The notes under the pieces: model-generated
What the model was told of the DNA's origin: nothing
The model's input: the letters and a program-made list of their open reading frames with translations, nothing else
Database searches by the model: none
Origin: Spirochaetales bacterium
GTDB taxonomy: Bacteria; Spirochaetota; Spirochaetia; JABMQR01
Length of the DNA: 5,598 nt
Assembly: GCA_023139255.1 (NCBI GenBank)
Contig: JAGLNY010000375.1
Span: forward strand, 1-5,598
Direction of reading: 5' to 3'
Translations under genes and position numbers: made by a program
Shown here: positions 1 through 5,142 of the stretch, in pieces
Numbering within the stretch: the stretch's first letter is position 1
Layout: each line of letters starts with the position of its first letter

Positions 1-137
1 TGGTCATTATTTAAGGTAGATTTTGGTAATTTTTCGGGTGACCTCACAATCACTTTTACGTTTTGTCCGCGATTGAGCAACTGCTTTACCAATAACTGTC
101 CAGTTGCCCCGGTCGCACCAACTACAAGAATTGTCAT
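1..137 (-). CDS. NAD(P)H-binding Rossmann protein, NmrA-like/SDR type (5' part only)
   Basis: The first 45 residues are visible; the rest lies beyond the window edge. The protein opens with a beta strand (TILVV) followed directly by GATGATG at residues 7-13. This is the glycine-rich GxxGxxG dinucleotide-binding turn of atypical short-chain dehydrogenases and NmrA-like proteins. A second strand, VKVIVRSPEKL at residues 27-37, places Arg32 where this family usually contacts the NADP phosphate. Such proteins are cytoplasmic NAD(P)-dependent reductases or redox sensors; the substrate cannot be read from this fragment. The ATG lies one base after the stop of the preceding gene. Its ribosome binding site AAGGAG (145-150) sits in that gene's last codons with a 7-base spacer, so the two are almost certainly co-translated. 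Fold assignment is firm; exact function is open. Confidence 0.9.
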   Translation of the reverse strand, partial: MTILVVGATGATGQLLVKQLLNRGQNVKVIVRSPEKLPKSTLNND

Positions 138-138
138 A

Positions 139-390
139 CTAATACTCCTTTTCATAAATACGGTTGACCGAGATCAACGTCATTCCTACATCACGTACCT
201 GTCTCAGCAATCCGTGTAATACGGCCTGATCTTTCACCGGACCTGTCAGCAGGGTGTCACCGCTATCGTCCAAAGTAACAGTCATACCACCAAACCATTC
301 AGACCATTGACCGGTTAGACAACCCTTAAGCCTGATTTGATAAATCATTGATTGATCCGGATCAGTTTTCAGGTTGACTTTGTCTGACAT
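139..390 (-). CDS. Small conserved hypothetical protein (83 aa) in the DUF4386/NAD(P)H-binding operon
   Basis: I do not recognise a named function. The protein is soluble, with no signal peptide or membrane segment. Its features are an N-terminal strand (MIYQIRLKG), a QWSEWFGGMTVTL stretch with two tryptophans, a TGPVKDQAVLHGLL segment, and a C-terminal RDVGMTLISVNRI. From memory, proteins with this GPV-DQ-LHGLL-K/RVRDLG pattern are widespread small hypotheticals that often sit beside NAD(P)H-binding or regulator genes, which matches here; I cannot confirm this by search. I chose the ATG at 390, which has AGGAG (401-405) 10 bases upstream. A GTG immediately before it (393) has a 7-base spacer and would add one residue. 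The gene starts 38 bases after the stop of the membrane-protein gene and ends one base before the next ATG, so it is the middle gene of an operon. Confidence 0.88.
   Translation of the reverse strand: MSDKVNLKTDPDQSMIYQIRLKGCLTGQWSEWFGGMTVTLDDSGDTLLTGPVKDQAVLHGLLRQVRDVGMTLISVNRIYEKEY
145..150 (-). promoter_or_regulatory. Ribosome binding site AAGGAG inside the end of the 83-aa gene
   Basis: On the minus strand AAGGAG covers the codons for the last residues of the upstream gene and lies 7 bases before the ATG at 137. The site being inside a translated region, with one base between stop and start, argues for translational coupling of the small protein to the NAD(P)H-binding protein. Confidence 0.8.
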
Positions 391-400
391 CACCTTATCT

Positions 401-405
401 CTCCT
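401..405 (-). promoter_or_regulatory. Ribosome binding site AGGAG for the 83-aa gene
   Basis: AGGAG (followed by AGA) lies in the short gap after the DUF4386 stop. It is 7 bases from a GTG at 393 and 10 bases from the adjoining in-frame ATG at 390. Either start is possible and they differ by one residue. Confidence 0.75.
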
Positions 406-428
406 ATGGGCGGTTATATAAAATATTT

Positions 429-1088
429 TTATACAGCAGTAGTTTGTTTATTCCTCAACAAGACAATGCCCAGCCATATGAACCACACAATCTGGCCCAG
501 CCCGAAAATCATCCCTCCGATTTCGCCGACAGGAGGTATGGTTGAGATTATACCGGCGGCACCAATTATCAGCCCTATGTAGTTCAATCCTCTGGATAAT
601 TTTCCCGTTCGTAAAGCAGCCAAGCTTATTAATAGAACCCATATGCCTCCTATTATCTCATTTCCACCGCCTATACCCTCATGGACAGCCTCAATTGCCA
701 GCCAGGCTGTTGTTGCCTGCGCAGGATCTGTTCCATAGAGATCAATAACTTTTTCCATACCTATATTATAGATCATACCACTGGCAATAAGCAGGGCTGC
801 CCAGATGAGGCCGAATGCTGTGGCAGTCTGCATTATTGCAGGGGATCCATCTTTCAACCGCTGGTAGAGTGCCAATGAGAGGATGACCAAAAAAAGAGCG
901 AATATTACATAGCAAGCCAGAGTGATCATGTACATACCAGCCTGGTTGTTGAGCAGTAAAGCCATTTTTTGCGCAGGTTCTACAACACTCATGTAATCCA
1001 CTATTACCATAAAAAATACCATACCTGCTATGTATGCCCCGGCCTCGTAAAGAGCGGCAATACCACCCCATTTTTGAAAATTTTTCAT
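429..1088 (-). CDS. DUF4386-like multi-pass inner-membrane protein (219 aa)
   Basis: This is an integral membrane protein with about six hydrophobic segments, at roughly residues 8-30, 51-75, 86-111, 142-159, 167-187 and 190-211. The pattern and the opening (QKWGGIAALYEAGAYIAGMVFF) resemble the DUF4386 family, whose biochemical role is unknown. Between segments 3 and 4 is a polar stretch (YGTDPAQATTAWLAIEAVHEGIGGGNEI) with His136 and several acidic residues, which could be a functional loop. The ATG at 1088 was preferred to the in-frame ATG at 1112 because AGGAG (1095-1099) stands 6 bases before it; the longer form would place that site inside the coding region. It is the first gene after the LuxR-type regulator, separated by 94 bases up to the longer start or 118 to the chosen one, and leads a three-gene operon. 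DUF4386 genes are often near regulators, which fits. Family assignment is from pattern memory. Confidence 0.87.
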   Translation of the reverse strand: MKNFQKWGGIAALYEAGAYIAGMVFFMVIVDYMSVVEPAQKMALLLNNQAGMYMITLACYVIFALFLVILSLALYQRLKDGSPAIMQTATAFGLIWAALLIASGMIYNIGMEKVIDLYGTDPAQATTAWLAIEAVHEGIGGGNEIIGGIWVLLISLAALRTGKLSRGLNYIGLIIGAAGIISTIPPVGEIGGMIFGLGQIVWFIWLGIVLLRNKQTTAV

Positions 1089-1094
1089 TGTTTT

Positions 1095-1099
1095 CTCCT
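1095..1099 (-). promoter_or_regulatory. Ribosome binding site AGGAG that fixes the DUF4386 start
   Basis: AAGGAG on the minus strand is 6 bases upstream of the ATG at 1088. It decides against the longer in-frame start at 1112, which has no comparable site before it. Confidence 0.8.
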
Positions 1100-1131
1100 T
1101 CTCTACTTGCATTTATTTCATAACTGCATTA

Positions 1132-1153
1132 CAGGTTATTAAAAATATACCTG
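1132..1153. promoter_or_regulatory. Inverted repeat CAGGT-N12-ACCTG upstream of the DUF4386 operon
   Basis: CAGGT (1132-1136) and ACCTG (1149-1153) face each other across a 12-base A+T-rich spacer. Allowing one bulged base, the arms extend to about 8 pairs. The right half is part of TATACCTG (1146-1153), the same octamer found upstream of the regulator gene at 3945-3952. It could be an operator or a small hairpin in the leader. The sequence is seen; the role is inferred. Confidence 0.4.
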
Positions 1154-1173
1154 CTGGAATAAGAGAACGGTAG

Positions 1174-1185
1174 ACACTAAAGTGT
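1174..1185. repeat. Short palindrome ACACT-AA-AGTGT in the regulator/operon gap
   Basis: Five-base arms ACACT and AGTGT are separated by two bases. It is not followed by a T-run on the minus strand, so it is not a convincing terminator. It adjoins the 9-bp direct repeats and may be part of the same protein-binding region. Confidence 0.35.
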
Positions 1186-1202
1186 TGTTTGAGGTGTTGT
1201 TT
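1182..1202 (-). repeat. Two direct copies of AAACAACAC, 12-bp period
   Basis: On the minus strand AAACAACAC occurs at 1194-1202 and again at 1182-1190, separated by CTC. The copies are identical and begin 12 bases apart, about one helical turn. They lie between the regulator stop and the DUF4386 gene, where an activator would bind. MalT, the best-known relative of the adjacent regulator, acts on directly repeated sites, so these are reasonable operator candidates. Confidence 0.45.
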
Positions 1203-1206
1203 TTAC

Positions 1207-3840
1207 CTACTCAGAGCTGAGAATATTGAGAGATCTGGCTTTTGTAATTGCCATTGTACGGTTTTTTACATCAAGTTTACTAAATATCCTTCTATTGTGA
1301 CCTTTGACTGTATCCAGGGCAAGAAAGAGTTTTTCGCCAATTTCATGATTGGACAATCCCAGAGCGATGAGCTCCAGTACTTCTATTTCTCTTTGGCTTA
1401 ATGGGTCAATTAAGGGCTGTATCTCCTCATTTTGCTTCTTCTCTGAATTGAAAGCAGATGTCAGACGGCTAATATACTCCGGCATAATTCCACGGGCGGC
1501 TGTTTCGGACAGCAATCTGAACATGGGCATACCCTGATCCACGAAGATACGAATAAACCCTTCCGGCTCTGTGAAGTTAAGCACTTTATCCATCAGCCTG
1601 ACAGCTTTATTTTTTTCATCATGATCAAATAAGGCAATTGCCTGGAGAACCATAACTTTAAGTTGTTTCCCATCCCAATATGCTGCACCAGCCTCAGGTT
1701 GTAATGGTTCAAGTATTTCCAGTGCAGAGGATGTATCTCCCCGGGCAAGAAATACCTGAGCCTTACTCATAGGCAAGTCATGTTTTTCAGCGATTTGAGC
1801 TGCTGTTTCCAGATTTCCCTGCCTTATCATCGTCAGTACCTGCTGGGCTTTCACTTCAGGGATTCTGTGAACAAAGTCATACTGATGCACAGACTGAGCA
1901 GTATCAGTTAAAAGAGAAACCGCTTCATCAATATTTCCTGTAACCAGTTTTATATGAGACAGGAAAATTTCACATACAATAAATCTGTCAATACTATTTT
2001 CAAACATCCGGGCGAGCTCAATACTTGTATTGACATATTGCAAAGCAGAAACCATATCATTCCATTGGTAGAATATCCGGGCTAAACCCAGATGAACATC
2101 ACAGAGAACAGGCAGAGGTTGATCTCCAACAATTTGAAGGATTTGCCGGTAGGTTTCAGCTGCCGGGTGAAGCTGGTTTTCTAATTCCAGTAAACTGCCA
2201 AGACTGGCTTTAGCCAATACGGTGAATACAACATTACCTGAAGGCTGACCGATTGATATGGTTTCATTAAAGGCTTTTTTAGCTGCAGTATGATCTTTCA
2301 AAAGTACGTATGCCTGACCCAGTGTCCATGTAGAGGTTGTCCGGGATGACAGGTTCTCAGGACTCAGATACGTAAGGGCACGGAGAGATTGGGTTTTAAT
2401 GGTTTCTGCATTATACTGAGCAACTCCTAATAACGCCCGCATAGAGGCAATACGTCCTGTCATGTCCTGGGTTATTTTATCCTGATCAGTTCCTTCCAGA
2501 ACGGCTTCAGCAGCTTTCAGATTTTGTTCAACACCGGAAATTTGACCAAACCCCAATGAGACAGTGGCATAGGTTATCCATAATAGAGGTTTATTATCCA
2601 TTACACTTTTTGGCAGTGATTTTAACCAGTTTAGAACAGAACCCACAGCACCACGAAAGTACAGGGGCATCTTTTTACCTTCAATCAGACGCAGGGTCCT
2701 GTCAATATCATTGGCCAAAGCAGCATGATGAAAAGCTTCAATGTCCAGATCATTATTTTCATACCATTCGCTGGCACGAATATGTAATTCAGCAACACCT
2801 TCGTCCCCTAAAAGCGAAGCAGTTCTCTGTTGTAGCCGCTGTTTTAATAATTCAGAAAAGAGATGATGATACCGGTACCAGCGCCGTTCATTATCCAGGG
2901 GGATAATAAACATATTGGATTGTTCAAGATATCTCAGTGTGTTCTGTCCTGTACCAGAGGGCTTAAGCAGGACTGCATCACAAAGAGCCCCGCACATACG
3001 ATCGAGGATAGATGTACGCAGCAGGAAAGACTGGATACTTTCCGTCTGCTGTTTCAGGACTTCTTCAATCAGGTAGTCCAGTACGAAATGGTGACTACCG
3101 GTGAAAGATTCAATGAAACTGGTAGTATTTTTATGTCCCTGCATGGAAATTGCAGCTAATTGCAAACCGGTAATCCAGCCTTCGGTGCGTGTTGCAAGAA
3201 GCATGATATCGTCCGTCGAGAGATCCAGCCCCATCATCTGATTGAGGAATCCTGCTGCTTCGGAGAGAGTAAATCGCAAGTCTGCAGCCCTCAGTTCGAT
3301 TAATTGCCTACGGCCTCTTAACCGGGCAAGGGGAAGAGGCGGGTCCTCACGTGTTGCGATGACCATGTGCATCAGGGGCGGCATATTTTCAAGAAAAAAA
3401 GTGAGGATATTGTTAACAGCCTCACTATCAGGAACATGGTAATCATCCAGAACAAGGATAAAAGAGTCGGGGATAGCGGCGATTTCATTAAGCAGATTCG
3501 TCAGAATAAGATCAGTTGACGGAGGCTGGGGCGATTGGAGCATTACCAACAACCCCTCCCCAATATCCGTGCTAATTGTCTGTAAAGAAGCAATGATGTA
3601 TGTTAGAAAACGTGTAGGGTCTTCATGCTCTTTATCCAGGGACAACCAGGCGACCGGCTGTTTACAACCGGCGACCCATTCGCTGATCAGAGTTGTTTTA
3701 CCAAAACCGGCAGAAGCAGAGACAAGGGTCAGTTTAAATTGTGTGCAATCATTCAGCCGCTTAATAAGATGAGGCCGAAGCACAGTTTTGGGCTGAAGCG
3801 GGGGAATATAAAGTTTAGTGATTAAAATTGGCGCAGGCAT
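1207..3840 (-). CDS. LuxR family transcriptional regulator, MalT-like STAND ATPase (877 aa)
   Basis: This is a cytoplasmic ATP-dependent transcription activator of the MalT/LAL type, near the usual length of about 900 residues. The N-terminus (ITKLYIPPLQPKTVLRPHLIKRL) is typical of the family. The Walker A motif is SASAGFGKTT (41-50, Lys48, Thr49), and Walker B is FILVLDDYH (127-135). Further family signatures are ATREDPPLPLARLRGR (162-177), GWITGLQLAA (221-230) and YRYHHLFSELL (322-332). A long helical TPR-like region follows, ending in PEGFIRIFVDQGMPM (759-773). The C-terminal GerE helix-turn-helix runs from about 812 to 877, with LSQREIEVLELIALG and a DTVKGHNRRIFSKLDV recognition part. In this class an inducer binds the helical region and ATP drives oligomerisation; the inducer here is unknown. 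The ATG at 3840 is forced: an in-frame TAA lies at 3844-3846, and the next methionine is residue 100. There is no Shine-Dalgarno sequence. The gene lies just upstream of, and in line with, the DUF4386 operon it probably controls. Confidence 0.96.
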   Translation of the reverse strand: MPAPILITKLYIPPLQPKTVLRPHLIKRLNDCTQFKLTLVSASAGFGKTTLISEWVAGCKQPVAWLSLDKEHEDPTRFLTYIIASLQTISTDIGEGLLVMLQSPQPPSTDLILTNLLNEIAAIPDSFILVLDDYHVPDSEAVNNILTFFLENMPPLMHMVIATREDPPLPLARLRGRRQLIELRAADLRFTLSEAAGFLNQMMGLDLSTDDIMLLATRTEGWITGLQLAAISMQGHKNTTSFIESFTGSHHFVLDYLIEEVLKQQTESIQSFLLRTSILDRMCGALCDAVLLKPSGTGQNTLRYLEQSNMFIIPLDNERRWYRYHHLFSELLKQRLQQRTASLLGDEGVAELHIRASEWYENNDLDIEAFHHAALANDIDRTLRLIEGKKMPLYFRGAVGSVLNWLKSLPKSVMDNKPLLWITYATVSLGFGQISGVEQNLKAAEAVLEGTDQDKITQDMTGRIASMRALLGVAQYNAETIKTQSLRALTYLSPENLSSRTTSTWTLGQAYVLLKDHTAAKKAFNETISIGQPSGNVVFTVLAKASLGSLLELENQLHPAAETYRQILQIVGDQPLPVLCDVHLGLARIFYQWNDMVSALQYVNTSIELARMFENSIDRFIVCEIFLSHIKLVTGNIDEAVSLLTDTAQSVHQYDFVHRIPEVKAQQVLTMIRQGNLETAAQIAEKHDLPMSKAQVFLARGDTSSALEILEPLQPEAGAAYWDGKQLKVMVLQAIALFDHDEKNKAVRLMDKVLNFTEPEGFIRIFVDQGMPMFRLLSETAARGIMPEYISRLTSAFNSEKKQNEEIQPLIDPLSQREIEVLELIALGLSNHEIGEKLFLALDTVKGHNRRIFSKLDVKNRTMAITKARSLNILSSE

Positions 3841-3846
3841 AGATTA

Positions 3847-3876
3847 ATTATACAACACGCACACCCGCAACAGCAA
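3847..3876 (-). promoter_or_regulatory. Probable promoter of the luxR-type gene giving a leaderless mRNA
   Basis: A perfect TATAAT (-10) lies at 3847-3852 on the minus strand. A weak -35 candidate TTGCTG (3871-3876) is 18 bases further upstream. Only six bases separate the -10 box from the ATG at 3840, so a start site 6-8 bases downstream of the -10 would fall on or beside the A of the ATG. Together with the missing Shine-Dalgarno sequence this predicts a leaderless transcript. The poor -35 suggests activator dependence. Confidence 0.6.
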
Positions 3877-3937
3877 CAAAATAAATACTTACCCCCGTAA
3901 ATTCTTTATGATAGCGAGTGAGTGAAATTAACGCCAG

Positions 3938-3953
3938 ATACCTGTATACCTGT
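3938..3953. repeat. Tandem ATACCTGT x2 upstream of the regulator promoter
   Basis: ATACCTGT occurs twice head to tail (3938-3945, 3946-3953), giving two ACCTGTA half-sites 8 bases apart. They lie about 60-80 bases upstream of the -35 candidate. The octamer TATACCTG (3945-3952) recurs upstream of the DUF4386 gene. This is a candidate binding site for the regulator itself; the role is inferred. Confidence 0.4.
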
Positions 3954-4057
3954 ACCGTGTACGATTTCCACAAAAGAACACTTTTCTGGAGAAAGTGAGG
4001 TTGTAATTTGTTTGTGAGTAATGGAATAATGAAATCGGTATAGAATTTCGTTGGGTC

Positions 4058-4091
4058 GCGGTACCGGGTGTAAGATGCAAAAAAATGCAAG
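4058..4091 (+). repeat. 34-bp direct repeat, copy 1 (downstream of the TA-like pair)
   Basis: This copy matches 4876-4909 at 33 of 34 positions; the only difference is T at 4071 against C at 4889. It begins GCGGTACCGGGTG and ends AAATGCAAG, with a central GATGC followed by a run of seven A. It contains the palindrome CGGTACCG. Sequences outside the 34 bases do not match, so the ends are sharp. It lies 92 bases beyond the stop of the nucleotidyltransferase. It may be an interspersed genomic repeat or a recombination site; no family is recognised. Confidence 0.85.
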
Positions 4092-4183
4092 TTTGACATT
4101 AATCATAAGCTTTAACTTACAATGGAATGGATAGAGTTTTAGATACTATTTTTACTGGTGGTAGATTTCTATGGGAAAGCACA

Positions 4184-4498
4184 TTAGTTATTTCTTTTTT
4201 TAAGACTAATTTTAACATAATTCTCATCAACTGGTATTAGTAGAGTATATGCATTTTTCTGCGATTGAAGCACCTCAGCATGGTGGGTGCAGGGTAGGAA
4301 CTTAACAATTTTATCATGATCCAGAGGCTGATCAGTAAAAAAGTCAAAATCAATGGATTGACGATGACCATACCGAAGTGCCAGAGCTGTCCCTCCATAC
4401 AGGACAAATCCAAGGGATTTTATCTCTTTAAGTTGTGGCCAAATTTGTTTTTGAGCTTCCGGTAGAATGGAATAGACAGGTTTAAATGATTTTATCAT
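4184..4498 (-). pseudogene. AbiEii-family nucleotidyltransferase, C-terminally truncated (104 aa)
   Basis: The N-terminal half is a clear AbiEii/AbiGii-type (MenA-like) nucleotidyltransferase domain. SLGFVLYGGTALALRYGHRQSIDFDFF spans residues 28-54, with the GG at 35-36 and the metal-binding pair Asp50/Asp52. Members usually continue for roughly 200 residues, with C-terminal Lys and Asp motifs that complete the active site. Here the family pattern stops at VKIS (95-98) and the frame ends LKKRNN. About half the protein is therefore missing and the enzyme is probably inactive, although a shortened functional form cannot be excluded. The ATG overlaps the stop of the upstream partner gene by four bases (ATGA) and has no ribosome binding site of its own, so it relies on coupling. 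The intact enzyme would act as the toxin of a TA-like pair by transferring nucleotides to a target such as tRNA. Confidence 0.78.
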
Positions 4499-4809
4499 AT
4501 GTAGACTCTGTCAGGAAGAGGAGGTACAGGATCGGAAATCTTAACGAGATCTAGAATACGGTGCCAAAAAGACCATGATTTTTGAGAAAACCAGCCAAAC
4601 GATGCCTGGGTAATAGCTTCAAAAAGTATCTGCTTCCCGATAACATGCAGAAGTAGGTGATAATCCTCAAGACTTCCAAGATTCATTGCTCCAGCCAGAA
4701 CCCGATAAGGTTGTTGGACAGCAGCCTCAGGTGTTTCCCACCAAATATATTTTTTTGCAAAAAGAAGTATCAATGATCTATGCATGTAGAGAATATGATC
4801 TGTCTTCAT
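4495..4809 (-). CDS. Partner/antitoxin-like protein of the AbiEii nucleotidyltransferase (104 aa)
   Basis: This small soluble protein shows LLFAKKYIWWETPEAAVQQPYRVLAGAMNLGSLEDY (about 15-50), FGWFSQKSWSFWH (71-83) and a C-terminal PVPPLPDR (94-101). I recall this arrangement (a K-x-I-W-W start, an M-N/D-x-G segment, an S-W-x-F/Y-W-H motif and a Pro-Leu-Pro end) from short proteins encoded directly before AbiEii-type nucleotidyltransferases. The gene order and the ATGA overlap support that. Its presumed role is to neutralise the nucleotidyltransferase; this is inference, as no biochemistry can be read from the sequence. The ATG at 4809 was chosen because GGAGG (4820-4824) is 10 bases upstream; the longer frame from 4851 would translate through the promoter and ribosome binding site. 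It appears intact although its partner looks truncated. Confidence 0.82.
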   Translation of the reverse strand: MKTDHILYMHRSLILLFAKKYIWWETPEAAVQQPYRVLAGAMNLGSLEDYHLLLHVIGKQILFEAITQASFGWFSQKSWSFWHRILDLVKISDPVPPLPDRVYI

Positions 4810-4819
4810 AGAAAACAAT

Positions 4820-4824
4820 CCTCC
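4820..4824 (-). promoter_or_regulatory. Ribosome binding site GGAGG of the AbiEii-partner gene
   Basis: GGAGG on the minus strand is 10 bases before the ATG at 4809. It favours that start over in-frame codons further upstream, including the ATG at 4851. Confidence 0.7.
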
Positions 4825-4835
4825 AAAGATGTTTA

Positions 4836-4845
4836 ATGATATCAT
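4836..4845. promoter_or_regulatory. Perfect 10-bp palindrome ATGATATCAT over the TA promoter -10
   Basis: The palindrome covers the -10 element of the predicted promoter of the TA-like pair. TA operons are commonly autoregulated through palindromes at this position, so it is a plausible operator. Its short A+T-rich sequence means chance is possible. Confidence 0.4.
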
Positions 4846-4864
4846 AATCATAAGGGAAAGTCAT
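4836..4864 (-). promoter_or_regulatory. Predicted sigma-70-type promoter of the AbiEii pair
   Basis: On the minus strand, ATGACT (4859-4864, 4/6 to TTGACA) and TATCAT (4836-4841, 5/6 to TATAAT) are separated by exactly 17 bases. Initiation near 4829 would give a leader of about 20 bases containing GGAGG. The promoter lies entirely between the second 34-bp repeat and the gene, so the repeat-bounded unit carries its own promoter. Confidence 0.55.
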
Positions 4865-4875
4865 TGTTATCTACT

Positions 4876-4909
4876 GCGGTACCGGGTGCAAGATGCAAAA
4901 AAATGCAAG
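4876..4909 (+). repeat. 34-bp direct repeat, copy 2 (upstream of the TA-like pair)
   Basis: This is the second copy of the repeat at 4058-4091, in the same orientation, with 33/34 identity and an 818-bp start-to-start distance. It ends 11 bases before the -35 element of the TA-like pair. Between them the two copies enclose the promoter, both genes and the downstream tail. Confidence 0.85.
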
Positions 4910-5142
4910 ATTCATGGAACCGGATATTCCGGTGATAGTTGTGCATTGAATCCTGAGAAAGTTATGCTGGAGAATTGATACTTATTTCAAGTTTGTACAA
5001 GTTTTGGGATCTGATTCATAGGTAAAAAAAACTGATTAAACCTTCGTGATAGAGAAAAACAACAATTAATCTTCCCTATGTGCTGCATATTGGATTGATG
5101 TTGTGAAGACCTATCAAGTGGTTAAGCATGATCCCCGAATTG
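4910..5142. other. Intergenic region between the repeat and vapC
   Basis: With 4810-4909 this makes a 333-base stretch without a gene. It holds a short inverted repeat (4919-4933) and a CAAGTTT direct repeat (4988-4994 and 4998-5004, period 10) that includes the palindrome TTGTACAA. No open frame of interest, tRNA or convincing terminator with a T-run is visible behind vapC. Confidence 0.5.
4919..4933. repeat. Inverted repeat ACCGGA-TAT-TCCGGT next to repeat copy 2
   Basis: Perfect 6-base arms with a 3-base loop lie 9 bases outside the second 34-bp repeat. There is no T-run on either side, so a terminator is unlikely. No equivalent lies beside copy 1. Confidence 0.5.

Larger units (their letters stand above)
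3841..4057. other. Non-coding region upstream of the regulator gene
   Basis: Together with 4058-4183 this forms a 343-base stretch without a supported gene. It holds the probable regulator promoter (3847-3876), a tandem ATACCTGT repeat (3938-3953), the first 34-bp direct repeat (4058-4091), and the tail behind the nucleotidyltransferase. An 83-codon minus-strand frame (3848-4099) crosses the promoter and begins inside the repeat. It has no recognisable family character and I do not call it. Confidence 0.6.

Noticed and set aside
542..1071. Several 60-100-codon frames opposite or out of frame within the DUF4386 gene
   Set aside because: They are shadows of the real coding frame, with no family character or ribosome binding sites.
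1174..1185. The ACACT-AA-AGTGT palindrome as a terminator between the regulator and the operon
   Set aside because: Five-base arms with a two-base loop and no downstream T-run on the minus strand; an operator role is at least as likely.
2556..3159. Plus-strand frames of 98-116 codons inside the regulator gene
   Set aside because: They lie antisense to a well-supported 877-residue protein with clear motifs over the same region, and show no recognisable domain.
3848..4099. An 83-codon minus-strand frame, and an overlapping 66-codon frame at 3906-4106
   Set aside because: Both start in or near the 34-bp repeat, have no ribosome binding site, show no family pattern, and the longer one runs through the regulator promoter. 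They look like chance frames.
4051..4117. A possible integron attC site around repeat copy 1 (GTTGGGT at 4052-4058 fits GTTRRRY)
   Set aside because: The matching RYYYAAC core is absent in the correct order; the only near match, CTTTAAC, has a mismatch and lies on the wrong side. Copy 2 lacks both cores.
4919..4933. The ACCGGA-TAT-TCCGGT hairpin as a rho-independent terminator for vapC
   Set aside because: The stem is short, no T-run follows on either strand, and it is more than 200 bases from the vapC stop.
4988..5004. CAAGTTT direct repeats with TTGTACAA palindrome as an operator
   Set aside because: They are short, A+T-rich, and not near any predicted promoter; they cannot be separated from chance here.
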